Assembly: GCF_017591425.1 (NCBI RefSeq)
Contig: NW_024464918.1
Span: 22,720,001-22,784,000 of the forward strand
Length of the DNA: 64,000 bases
Direction of reading: 5' to 3'
Source: Ochotona curzoniae
Lineage: Eukaryota; Chordata; Mammalia; Lagomorpha; Ochotonidae
Part shown: positions 46,800-57,360 of the stretch, piece by piece
Position numbering within the stretch: the stretch's first letter is position 1
How the letters are laid out: each line of letters starts with the position of its first letter
Position numbers and translations under genes: made by a program
Notes under the pieces: model-generated
The model's database searches: none
What the model was told of the DNA's origin: nothing
Seen by the model: the letters and a program-made list of their open reading frames with translations, nothing else

Positions 46800-47160
46800 T
46801 TTTCTGTTTATTAGCCATTTGAATTTGTTCTTGTGAAAAATGTTCATTTCCTTCATCCATTTCTTCCCAGGGTATGTGCTTTGCTATTGCTGAATTTTGG
46901 AAGCTTTTTGTGAATCCCCTGTCAGTTGTGTAGTGTGCAACGATCTCCCGTTTGGTTGGTTGCTTCTTCACCTTGTTGATTATTTCTTTTGCTGTACCGA
47001 AGGGTCTCAGCTTGATGTAGTCCCATTTGGTTATTTTGGCTTAAACCGCCCATGCATTGGGTGACTTTTCTAAGAAGTCTTTACCAATCCCTGTATCTTG
47101 GAGAGTGCTTCCTGTGTTTTGCTCTAGTATTTTGATGGTTTCTGGGTCTTTTCAGCGCCA
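46800..47160 (-). mobile_element. L1 ORF2 C-terminal fragment, minus strand
   Basis: 'ttagccatttgaatttgttcttgtgaaaaatg', 'tttcttcccagggtatgtg', 'agttgtgtagtgtgcaacgatctc' and 'gatgtagtcccatttggttattttggc' match the same part of the L1s at 40.0-40.7 and 58.2-58.6 kb. The 3' UTR is not present next to it, so both ends are missing or decayed. Frame broken. Confidence 0.8.
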
Positions 47161-47449
47161 TCCTGCTGTGTTCTGCTCATTCAAAGTGACACAGTTGAGT
47201 CCATGTTACATGCATGTGGTAGAGAACCAGCAAGACGTAAGGACCACGAATTGGGAATCTTTGGGGTTCTTCTGGAGGTTGCCTACCACAAGACCATATA
47301 CATAGTATGAAAAATACCTTACCATGTATTGAAAGAGTGTTGGGTCCATGTGGTGTCATACTTTCTTGTTTGTACTCTTAAAAGAATCTGCAAGGGTAGC
47401 CCTTGTGTGAATGCTCACTCATCTTTGAAGCATCTCAGTACGACTCCCA

Positions 47450-47830
47450 TGAGCTAGCCTTGTGCTTCCCGCCCTCCCACCCCCGGTGTTACTGCATCTC
47501 CCTGCCTGCCTTGGAATGCTTTAATGATGAGATACCCTGGCCTTGTGCAGGTTCTTTTGCCTGGTTCACTGCCAGACCTTTGCAGGGGGCGTCTCTCCAT
47601 CCTCCACCTGTGTCCCGCCCTCCGCACCTGCTCTCCTTCACATCTCGGCCTACATGTCTTTATCTCAGAAAGCTTTGCCCAAACCAAGCTCAGCTGGATC
47701 TGCCTTCAAGTTGCCCTCCAAAACGGAACCTTGACTTTGCTGCTTACAAAGTCATTGCTATCTTCCTTGAGACCTTGTCCCCAAATCAACTGTAAGTTCC
47801 TTGAATGTGAGGGCAGTGTGTGATCGGTAG
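47450..47830 (+). repeat. L2 LINE 3' region remnant
   Basis: 'tttgcctggttcactgccagacctttgcag', 'cagaaagctttgcccaaaccaagc' and 'aactgtaagttccttgaatgtgagggcag' follow the L2 3' coding and UTR order. The 130-codon open frame here (47403-47795) is best explained as chance within this repeat. Confidence 0.5.
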
Positions 47831-50153
47831 AGCTGCCAAATGCAGCTTCTACCTATCTGCTGTCACATGACCAGGGTTGCTGCAAGCTGGTTGGCAGCAC
47901 AGCCAGTAATAGAAAACCAACTTAACATAATCTTAAGAATTAATACAGTGTGTTTAAAATGCAAAGAATTAATGCATAGAACTTATCACTTTCTAATTGT
48001 TCCAGCTACTATATTCTGTATTCTTGAGATTGTGTACACATACATAATATGTGTCCCTTCTTAACTCCGTGCTCAGAGACAAAACGTTGGTAGCTTGAAA
48101 TGTGCATGGTGGGCGACTTTATACATGGTACCTGGCAAATGCTACAAGCCTTGGTTTGATGCACTGATCTGCTGATCATCAAGAAATGTTTGTAATGTAC
48201 CTTCAACTTCAAAGTACATCATATTGTCTGTGGCTATCACAAAACCTACAGAGGCTCTTCTTCCATGTCAATCAATACTTAGCAAAGAAGCCACTCGTGT
48301 CCTTGATCAAGGTCCCAGGTCCAGGTCTTGGTAGTGTGGCTCTTGTCTTACTTGTCAACGTGAGGGAAATGACAGCCCTCCCTCGTGCCCGCAGCACAGC
48401 GGGAGCCCACTGTCCACCGTGTCCCAGCACACCGCTGTGCCTGACTCTCGTGGCTGGTCCCAGCAGCAGCTGCTCACCCTAGCCAGAGGTGATGCTTCCT
48501 TTTATTCATGTAGAGAGCACAGACATCGCACGTTCCGCAGGCTCAGTCCGGAGAAGGTAACCCTGCTTCAGTCCCCACCCTCCTTCCTTAGTCTTCTTTC
48601 GTTTTTGCAATGACATATTTTCATGTTTTTTTCCAAATGTACATATATGTAAATATGTAAATCTAGGAAAACACGAATGAATGAATCTCAGGAGGCCCAG
48701 ACCTTTTGGACACTGTCACTTTGGAGGGATTGTTAAGGAGGGGTGGAAGCTCTCAAAACTGATACCCATAGGATGGCTTTGTCACTAGTGTTGGGGTGTT
48801 GCTGAGTCCCCCCTAGATGGGTGATTGGAACAGACGGTTCAATAAGCATGGTGCCAAGCTTCCCAGAGGGGGTGTGGGTGGCCCTTAAAATAACCTCCAA
48901 TTAACACCTAGCTGGCAGGGTTGTCCTAGATTTGTGGGGGTTCTGGCGGCTGCTTACATAAGCTGAGGGGGCCGTCTCTGAGAAGTGTCCTGGCCTGGGA
49001 GGGAAGACGCTCCTCCTGCCCGCCGTTGCTTGCTTGCTGCAGTGAAGATATTTTTGGATCTTGGCTGAGTCGGTCTCTCTTTTTGGCCCACATACCCTTA
49101 GGGAATTGCTGCTCCTACAGATGGGAACTAATTGGAGAGGAGCCGTAGGCTGGGGCTTCATACAGGAAGGGAGGGAGAGCTAGCCGCAGGATGCCCAGGG
49201 ACTGGGGTGGTGCCAACTTCAGCATGGTTTCTGGACTTAGTCATTCTAGGAGGTGTGGGACTGGGTGGACCGAGGTCAGCCCAGGGCTTTTCCACTGCTC
49301 AAGGTAGCGGAGGGGGATGGCCCAGGACGAGCGCTCTTGGGGGGGGACACAAACTTTAAGGAGTAGGCTTGGAAGCAGACTGCTGGTCTGGGTTCGACCC
49401 AGGGCTCTGGCGCAGAATCTGGGTGACCAGAGGGCCGTTATTCAACATTTCTGAGTGTCCTCTCTTGTGAAGTGACAATCAGGGCCATGGGGAGGAGTCC
49501 AAGAGATCTGGAACCAAACTAAGAAAGCTCTTTTGATTCAAGTGTCTAGTAGGCTGTGGACTTGGGTCATAAGCTGAGACCTGGGTTAAACTAAACTGAG
49601 CTTTGGATATCGGCTTTCAAGTCTGTAATGTGGGTGTACGGTAGAAGTGATGGAAGACAGAGAGTAAAATGAGATATGGCGCTGTGGTTTTGGGCTATGG
49701 GGAATGTGGGTTTTTGGATTAGCAAGTCACTTCTAGCTGATACATGTTTCAGATCCTACATAGATGACCGCCCACGCCACACGTGATGATGATAAAGATG
49801 AAACGAGATAGAAAACTGCACGGAAGAAGGGCCCGCTTGGCTTAGCATTCTCGTTGTTTTTGATAGGTTGTTTGCAAAGGCTGCTCAACACTATTCCAGG
49901 GTCAAACTATGTTGGTATGAGAGCTACATAAAAGATCAGGGATGAAGGTGGAGCCCCCTTCTGCTCCACTGGGGAGCCAGAAAGCAGGGTGGGAACCAGA
50001 GATAACAACCCTCATGTCATAATGTACTTTATCTCATAAGCTTAGAGTGTCAGTGGCAAGGGAGCTGATGTCAGCTAAGGCTTTAGGGGGAGTCAATCTT
50101 TGCTCGGTCACATGGCCGCTGCTGGAGCCTGGAGGGAACACGGGCCTCCTGAC

Positions 50154-50160
50154 TGAGTCA
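50154..50160 (+). promoter_or_regulatory. AP-1 motif (TGAGTCA)
   Basis: An exact TGAGTCA within 'gactgagtcagtttg'. It lies 190 bases before the CTCF motif, in unique sequence. A 7-bp motif is expected often by chance; it is worth noting only for its setting. Confidence 0.3.
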
Positions 50161-50344
50161 GTTTGACAGCTGCGTGAAGATGGAGGCGAGTCAACATACC
50201 CAGGGATCCTAGATCTCTCCCAGGTTACAAGAAGCTGAAACCACATCAAGAACTAACTTGGCCAGGTGGACAATCAGCCTGTTCTTGTGTGCTCAGCTGA
50301 CCTGACATTTCCTCCATTACCTTGCCTGCAGGTGGTCAATTCGT

Positions 50345-50358
50345 CCACCAGGTGGCAG
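50345..50358 (+). promoter_or_regulatory. CTCF core motif, full match to 14-base consensus
   Basis: CCACCAGGTGGCAG fits every position of the CTCF core CCASYAGRKGGCRS and is followed by T, as in many sites. CTCF is the zinc-finger protein that anchors chromatin loops; orientation is plus. It lies in a unique stretch, not in a recognised repeat. Occupancy cannot be judged from sequence. Confidence 0.6.
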
Positions 50359-51715
50359 TGTTCCATAATAAACAATGACTTTTTAAAGCGGACCCCTGGC
50401 CAGTGCTAACACTGCAGGCCACCTGATAACACATTTGCTGCCAAGCACCAGGTACAATTATCTTTTCTAAAGATGACTGCACGGGCTTCCAGTCCCTGGC
50501 TTTGATACAGAAACAGCTCTTTCCTGGACCTCCTTGAGATGCAGATCTAAAATAAATTGGTAAGATTTTTAATTACCACAGACTGAGCACATGTTACATG
50601 CCCAGCCACAGGACAAAGAGTTCTTCTACAAACACGATTACATCACATTGCTGCACCAGCTTTGCAGTGAGTCATTTTATACTCGCTGTCTAGATGCAGA
50701 ACCTGAGTGTCAGAGAGTTGGAGCGTACCTAGAGACACTCGGCTGGGGATGCTAGCAGTATCTGATGTCAACAGCTTATAGGCATGGCACCGTAACGTTC
50801 TTTATTGTGACAGGATCAGGATTAAGACAAATGTCATCAAAGAAGAGTGCATTGTGTCCTGTCTTAGGGCAGCATATTCTCACCCAGACAGTAACAATAT
50901 CAATATTACCAAGAGAAATTCTTAGGCAGCATCTGCCTAGCCCTGGGGATGACTGAGGGTAGGACCAGCTACCCCTCTGACAGGTCAGGACCTGAGAGTT
51001 CTGTGGCTGCAGAATTCTTTGACTGACAGTCCTGACAAGGCCTTGAAGGAAGGAGGGGAGTGCTGCCACGCTGTCCTTCCTCATGATGAAAGCCACAAGT
51101 CGCAGAGAGGTGAAGACAGCTGCCTGCAGTCACACGGCAGCTCGCGCTCCTGGAACCTGGCTGAGCACAGAGAAGCTCAGAGTTCTAGAACAGTCGATCA
51201 TCAGGTGAGCGGATGATTTACCAACGGATTAGCGCAAGTTAATTTTTAACTGTTTCAGAGTTGTGTGGCTTGAAAAGAGTTATCATTTTGTCTCTGGATG
51301 TCTAGGATCCAGGAGATAAGAATGAGATGGTGTACCATGGATGGTAGTTTCCTCTGTGGCTCCATCAGTCCCGCGTGTCTAAAGGATGGGATGCTAGACT
51401 CTAGAACATAAGTCAGGGACCCAACAGGAACAGCGCTCTGAATCTCACATGGCCCGGCCGAGGCACAGCGTCATCTACTAAGAGGTGGCACCATGAGTCC
51501 TAGATCCTGCAAGAGTGCTCCCAACGTAAGCATGTCAGGAGGGGGCTCCTGTGGGCTCCCGCTACAAGATGAGAAAAGTTCCTAGAATCAGGTGCAATGA
51601 AGAAGCATCAAGTCGAAATTAAGCACTTCTCTAGCCTCGCTGAGCATGCTGATGTTTGCTGTGCCACTCCAAAAGGGATTTGCTAAAATCATTAGTCCTC
51701 AAACTGATGGGGGGT

Positions 51716-51793
51716 GGGGAGGGTTCTTACTTGTTTCTTGTTTCGCTCTGCCATGGGGAGGGTTCTTATTTGTTTCTTGTTTCGCTCTGCCAC
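51716..51793 (+). repeat. 39-bp tandem duplication
   Basis: Unit 1 51716-51754, unit 2 51755-51793, each starting GGGGAGGGTTCTTA and ending TTTCGCTCTGCCA(T/C). They differ at two bases (C/T at 51730/51769 and the last base), so the duplication is recent. The unit is 13 codons long, but the frame it lies in shows no sign of being a gene. Confidence 0.93.
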
Positions 51794-51837
51794 GGCTGTT
51801 AACAACACACACAATAGAGTTCCTTAGAATACAAGAG

Positions 51838-52030
51838 GACAGTACAAAGCTTTGGGATCATGCCCCACGTGGGAATCCCGGAAAAGGCTCGAGGCTCCTG
51901 GCTCCTGATTGGCGCAGCTCTGGCCATTGCAGCCACTTGGGGAGTGAACCAGCAGATGGAAGATCATTTTCTCTGTCTCTCCTCCTTTTTGTAAATCTGC
52001 CTTTCCAATAAAAAATAAATTTTAAAAAAT
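51838..52030 (+). mobile_element. CSINE (younger), 5'-truncated
   Basis: It begins mid-element at 'acaaagctttgggatcatgccccacgtggg' and continues 'cggaaaaggctcgaggctcctggctcctgattggcgcagctctggcc', 'cacttggggagtgaaccagcagatggaagatc', 'ctgtctctcctcctttttgtaaatctgcctttccaata' and an A-rich tail. It is well preserved, so it is a young truncated insertion. Confidence 0.93.
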
Positions 52031-54726
52031 GTTGGACAAATTAGTGAAATGATGTGATCTGTGGTCACTGTCTGGGTGCATCTCTAGTGAGTTACAGAGT
52101 AACCACCTAAGGTACTTTAGGGAAAAAAGCGTTTGCCCCAAGCTCCGTGTCTGTCACCTTCTTGTTACTGCATGAGCCATCAGAGACAAGCTGCTATAGC
52201 AGAAAGAGCTTTACTTTGCCTGGATGCGGAGGTCTATAGTTCAGTGCTGGGGGAAAAAAAAAGCAGCCACTAGCTGGTGGACATTCTGGCCTGGTTAATG
52301 CCAAATTTGTGTTAACTATACCAGTGTGCCAGCGTAGTGCATAGTTACCCTTTTTTTATAAGGTACATGGGGAATAGGGTGGACATGCCAACAGACAGGG
52401 TCTGGAACCCTGGACTCAAAACTCCATCTATGGGGAAATTTTCAGGATCTGTGATCTAACTGGAGAGTACGTATGTCAGAACTGGGCCTCTTTGGTTACT
52501 GAAGCCTGTGCAGTGGACAGAATGTCCGGACACACATGGGGGACATGCCAACCAGTTCACGGAGGCCTGCAGGGGACATCTATTACAAAAGAGAGCAGAA
52601 TGAATTGGGCAGCTCCCCAGCCAAGCATTGACAGCGAGTGTCTGGGCGAGAGGGGACTCTAGGGTGGACTCTGTCAGCCAATGGACCTTGGAAGGATTTT
52701 CTCAGTTTTGAAACAACAAAATCAAGAGCATCTCAGACCTATGAAAACAATTTTAGCAGTACCTTCAGAACACGCTCCCCATGGGATGATACTGAGTGGC
52801 CGGCCCCCATCCCAGGTAATCATGCAGTTGGGCAGTTGGGCTGCTGGGAGTGGCCCACTCCCCTCTCTCCCAATTTTCCCAAGATACATGAAACAAAAGT
52901 ATTTTGGAGGCAGTTGTCTCACCCACTTTCACCTATTCCTGGATCCTCCCCACCCTAATCAGTGGTCCATATGGGCATGCATCCTGAACTACGTATACAA
53001 ATATCTATGTATAGAATCATACATGAAGTGGAAAATGAAGTTATAGCTTTATGGTAACAGTCACATTTCTTTCGAAGACAGCACTAAGAACAACAATATC
53101 ACATAAATATAGAGAAAAGTCAGGACAAGAGCTGCTCCACAGTGGTAAGCCTGATTAATTCTCGACAAGGGGGCGAGGAGTAATTTTACTTGAAGTTACT
53201 TTTTCTCTATTATTTGAATTTGTACAAAAAGCCATGCACAGCTTTTGTAATCAGGAAACAGCCGGAAAGCATTGGCAAGGGGAATGAGCAGTACCCCCAC
53301 ACACCAAGAAATGACTTGTGGCCTCAGTTAACCAGCAAGAACATGAATTTGCTACACATGAAGTTGCTATGTTTTCTCTTTGTGTGAAAGCCTGTAGTTT
53401 ACAGCCAACCCTGTGCCGGGCTCACATGTGTTTAGATCTGTCTGTATCTCTGGATGGCTTCCATGTGACCCGGGTAGGTTTTTCATTCTAATTGTGCTCC
53501 TTTTGTCTTGGGCTCTGCTCACACTCTGGGTGAATTGTATTTAAAAGAACATGTCCCTCTTTTATTCTGCAAGCTATTGCAGGTATACAATGAGATAGTA
53601 TATTGTGGATACAATATTCTTTGTAGTAGAAAGCAAGCCCGGGGACCATCCTGGATGCTCTCAATCAGACCAAGAGTAATTAAGGAAGAATCTATGAAAG
53701 AGATTTTTAGTTAGGTCCAGGCTAAACTGGTGGTAGGATGACCACTGCCCATTAAAGTCCAGAGACGACTATAAGCTACAGGACAAAGCCAGACCTATTG
53801 AGGGTTAGGAAAGGAAGACTTTAAATTGTACAACTAACTAAGATTGGTCATAATTGATAGGTTTTACCCAGGGAGGCGTTGTCATCTCTATTGATGTGTT
53901 TCCTTCTGAATCTATTCCACCAGACTGTACACCCTCTCTGAAGGCAAAGATCATGTCTTAATCCATTCTAATGCGCCAGTCCCGGAAACTGTGGGCTTTC
54001 AATAAACAGGTATCAGCCATGGAAGGGTTGTGTAAAGAAATTAGTGCCAACAAAAATAGAGCAGATAAATGGGTTTTGACTGCTTACTAAAAAATCCTAC
54101 TTAGTTGCCAAAGGGGGTATTTGAAGGGAAAAAAGAAAAGAAAACCAAAGATATCATTTCTAGTGTCCTGTTGCTCTCACCATCTGAACCAGGTTGCAGA
54201 CCTCCATGAATCATAATATGTTTCTTAGATATTTGTTCATAACACTTTGAAAATGTTAGGTGTGGTTACATTAAGACTGTTATGGAAGAAAAGTGCCAAT
54301 TTTGTCAGTCTTAAATAATATCACAACAGTTACTTTGAATTGTTTGGATCCCACCACCAACTTCCTAGCCACTGGCTGATTTTGAGCATATGCCATGGGG
54401 AAACCACTGCCAAAGGTGGTTGTGAGGTGTACATTAGCTGACACATCAGAAGATCCAAGCTCACGAAGGGGAGGCGGGTACTGTAAAGACAGAGATGATG
54501 GCTCTTTGCTGTTGGCAAAGGGGGTGCAGGCAGAACTGCATTGTGATTGTCCAGTGGCCTTTGCTGTTGAACGCTCCTGAGTGTGTGGCCTGACTCCAGT
54601 GTTTCTCGTGTGAGTCACAGCAAAGTGCTTAGTATCTCTGAACGCAGGAGATGTGAGCACAGCAATAGCTACATTGTGTAATACTTGTGGGGATTAAGTG
54701 AAAAATGCTGATTCCTGAGAGTTAGG
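52031..54726. other. Gene-free stretch with an unidentified repeat-like block
   Basis: 52300-53050 looks like a mobile-element remnant but I cannot name it (see findings); 'ggacatgccaac' occurs at 52382 and 52542. 53910-54020 is an L2 3' end ('agactgtacaccctctctgaaggcaaag', 'gtgggctttcaataaacagg'). A faint MIR lies at 54570-54710. Overlapping frames at 52638-52958 and 52681-53046 are open in two phases, with no recognised protein. Confidence 0.4.
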
Positions 54727-55000
54727 GCAGGGATTGGTGTTTGGCCTAGCAGGTAAGACCCCCACATTGGTACACCTGGGTTCCATACCCACATCTGATT
54801 CCTGATCCTGGCATTGTGCTACTGCAGATCCTGGGGGACAGTTGGCGATGTTTGAAGTAATTAGGTTCTTGCTATGCAAGTGGGAGACCTGGAAGATGTT
54901 TCTAGCTCCCAGGGGCAGCCATGCCAGGCCTACTCATTGTGTACATTTGGGGAATGCTTGCGCTTTCTCTGCCTCTCAAATAAATACAATTTTTAAATGA
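54727..55000 (+). mobile_element. CSINE (older)
   Basis: 'gcagggattggtgtttggcctagcaggtaagacccc', 'gggttccatacccacatctgattcctgatcctgg', 'agtgggagacctggaagatgtttctagctccc', 'catttggggaatgcttgcgctttctctgcctctcaaataaata'. The tail is short. Confidence 0.87.
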
Positions 55001-56224
55001 ATTCAGTATATTTGATTGACATGGAAGAAGTCATAAATGAGGGTATTTCAAATTGTAATGACAATATTGATGTAATAAGAACGGTTTCAAAAGTAAAATG
55101 GCTAACATGGTACTCCTGGGACCTCCAGGAGTTCCTTAGAAGAAAAATATGATGTCTTGGAAATTCTCATGGCAAGGCAGTAATTTCCTTCAACAAAACA
55201 ATGGAACCATCTGTCTGGGATTGAAGTCCCTAGGATGATTGCAAAGTCTTGATTCTGTAGAGCAGAGACGTGGTAAAGCCACAGAGCAGGACCAGATGGT
55301 GGAATTTGGGCTTCCTCAAGGCCTGGCAAGGGCACGGCTCCCCCTCTATGGCTCCTGGTGTTTGGAAGGACCTAGGCCTGAGGAAATCCCACACTCATGA
55401 CTGCTCGGTGTTGTATATCAGACATGTTCGATCTTGGTTGTTTGCTTAATGCCTTGGCACCAATATTTGGAGAAAGTAAATGTGATGTTTAATGATCCTC
55501 CTCAAACTCAACTTCTCCTATTTCCTTCCTTACTGACATCATTCCTTCAGGCCTAAGTTTGGTTTTATTTTTTGAGCAAAGATGCAAAGGATGCTTTTTA
55601 ACAAGTTCTTGGAAAGTAGAATGTTTATTCTGATGAAAGTTTTGAAATCCATGTGTAGTTTTTTTTTTTTTAATAACAAGCATTTTATTTAAACTTCTGG
55701 AAAATCTTTCTATGCATGAATTTCAGGGGGTTTTGGCACCAGAATAAACTCGTTTACCTTTTAGTTCTGAATTCTTGAACTTCTGAAGTGTTCCTGACTG
55801 CTCTTCTCACGTGGTAAAAATAGTGGGTTGCAAGTCAAGGCTTCCTGCCTTTGGAAATCTGTGTGGCTGTGGAACAACATACCCAAGACTGAAGCCTGGT
55901 GATCAAGGAATTTGGTTTTCTTACTTTGTCTTATCTTTTGCTACCAATATTCCTGAGTTGGAATTCCTGCCTTCCAATAGGGAGCACAGGAAATTGCCTT
56001 CCACTCTCTCCATGCAAGAAGGTGAGGACTCCACGAGAAGGCAGGGATCCGGGAACCAAGACGGTGGTATTACCGGTCACCAGAACTGCTGGCAGACTGC
56101 TGGGCATCCGGAAATGGGAGAAATGCTGGTGCTTTAAGCCACCCAGTCTAAGGAATTTTGTACATGAAGCCCAATAATACACACATTGCCCTCTGGAAAG
56201 TGAATTTAAGGCTGTGAACTTCAG

Positions 56225-56300
<76 letters not shown>

Positions 56301-57194
56301 TGCACGTGTGTGTGTGTGTGAGAGAGAGTTTAGTAAGAGGGAGTTATAGAAGGACATGGGGAGCCTTCTATAAAATTAAAGTGGTTCTAAAATAAATATG
56401 CATGAAGAAGATCTCCTGGGTTATTTCAAAAACTCGCTGATGGAGCTGGACATACGTTTCTTTCTAACATCAAAAGACCAATCTTTGATCAAACGAAGAT
56501 TGATAAAATCTAGACCAAGCTCTTTGGGGAGTGAGCAGAGCAATTAGTTTTCTTCGATGACAGTTCTACATAGTTGGGGATCAGATAGGAAAGCAAAGAG
56601 CACAGGAGTTAAGAACTTGAGTTTTTCCGTTCTCGGGATCAGAGAATACAGAAGAATAAGTCATGCAAGCACCTGGTAACAGCTAACATGAAGGATTCGG
56701 AACAACAAATAAGTGGATACTTCTTGGCAGAGAATTAGTGTTTTCAGTTGTTCCTACAGTGTGGAAAAAAATATTTTACTTACTTTTGTTCTGCATCAGA
56801 ATGACTTTGTTGATATCCTTTTAGAGTTTAGTTTTCTAGAATTCCTTGGACAATTGTCTGGTGTGGTTGATGACCTTTCAAGCAACTACATGTAAGCATA
56901 GAATCCACAATCGTTGCCATGTAGAAGTAAATTAGAATAACTACAACTTTTGATTCTTCTTGCATCGGGTTTAAGATTATGGCTTCTCTCAAGACTTGCT
57001 TAAGGGTTCATTCAGCGGCTTTGTTTCCATGGATCTAACACCTCCAGTGAGTAAACATACTCTATAAGACAGTCTGGGTGTTTCCCATTTATCCAAGGCC
57101 ACAACTTAAGATCTTGCACTACAGAGGAACTTACAGCTGTATCACTAACTGCTCTGCCCTGCTGACATATCCCTGAAAATGTGTTCAGTCAGCG
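55001..57194. other. Gene-free stretch with microsatellite and a mariner-like fragment
   Basis: A T-run lies at about 55660. 55690-55800 holds the second copy of the mariner-like family ('tatgcatgaatttcagggggttttggcaccagaataaactcgtttacc'). The TG microsatellite is listed separately. Frames here, including those crossing the TG repeat on the minus strand (poly-HT), are artefacts. Confidence 0.45.
56231..56328 (+). repeat. Compound (TG)n / GC / (TG)n / (AG)n microsatellite
   Basis: 33 uninterrupted TG units (56231-56296), then a CGCGTGCACG interruption, 15 bases more of TG to 56320 and four AG units. Long pure TG runs are highly mutable and can form Z-DNA; this one is likely polymorphic. Confidence 0.97.
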
Positions 57195-57360
57195 AACAAC
57201 GTCGTCGCCTCTAGTTGGTTAGAAATGCAGAGTCTCAGCCCCAGCTGAAACTGTTGAATCAATATCTGTAATTTGATGATATTTCCAAGCGATTCACTTG
57301 CATATTAAAGACTTATCAGTGGCTTTGCTAAGGTGGATGCATAAGAATCACTTGGGAGCC
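57195..57360 (-). mobile_element. MER5A remnant, cut by an L1
   Basis: 'ttggttagaaatgcagagtctcagccccagctgaaactgttgaatcaatatctg' and 'tttccaagcgattcacttgcatatt' match reversed MER5A. 'gtggatgcataagaatcacttgggagcctta' at 57332-57362 begins a forward MER5-like start that stops exactly where L1 sequence begins. Confidence 0.65.

Larger units (their letters stand above)
47831..51837. other. Mostly unique, relatively GC-rich stretch, candidate regulatory sequence
   Basis: About 4 kb with little recognisable transposon sequence: one minus-strand MIR at 50565-50765 ('ttctacaaacacgattacatcacattgctgc', 'gatgcagaacctgagtgtcagagag'). GC content is visibly higher at 48350-48500, 48840-49450 and 50080-50360. 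It holds the CTCF and AP-1 motifs listed below and a 39-bp tandem duplication. I found no convincing exon; frames are short on both strands. Confidence 0.45.

Noticed and set aside
47403..47795. 130-codon plus-strand open frame, proline- and cysteine-rich
   Set aside because: It lies over an L2 3' remnant, and another long frame is open in a second phase over the same bases.
49331..49340. G8 run as a possible G-quadruplex
   Set aside because: Neighbouring G runs are too few or too far apart for the standard four-run motif.
48900..49400. Possible CpG-island promoter
   Set aside because: GC is raised, but CpG pairs are sparse and scattered; no TATA/initiator arrangement or first exon could be supported.
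55931..56305. Minus-strand frame with a long His-Thr repeat
   Set aside because: It is a translation of the TG microsatellite.
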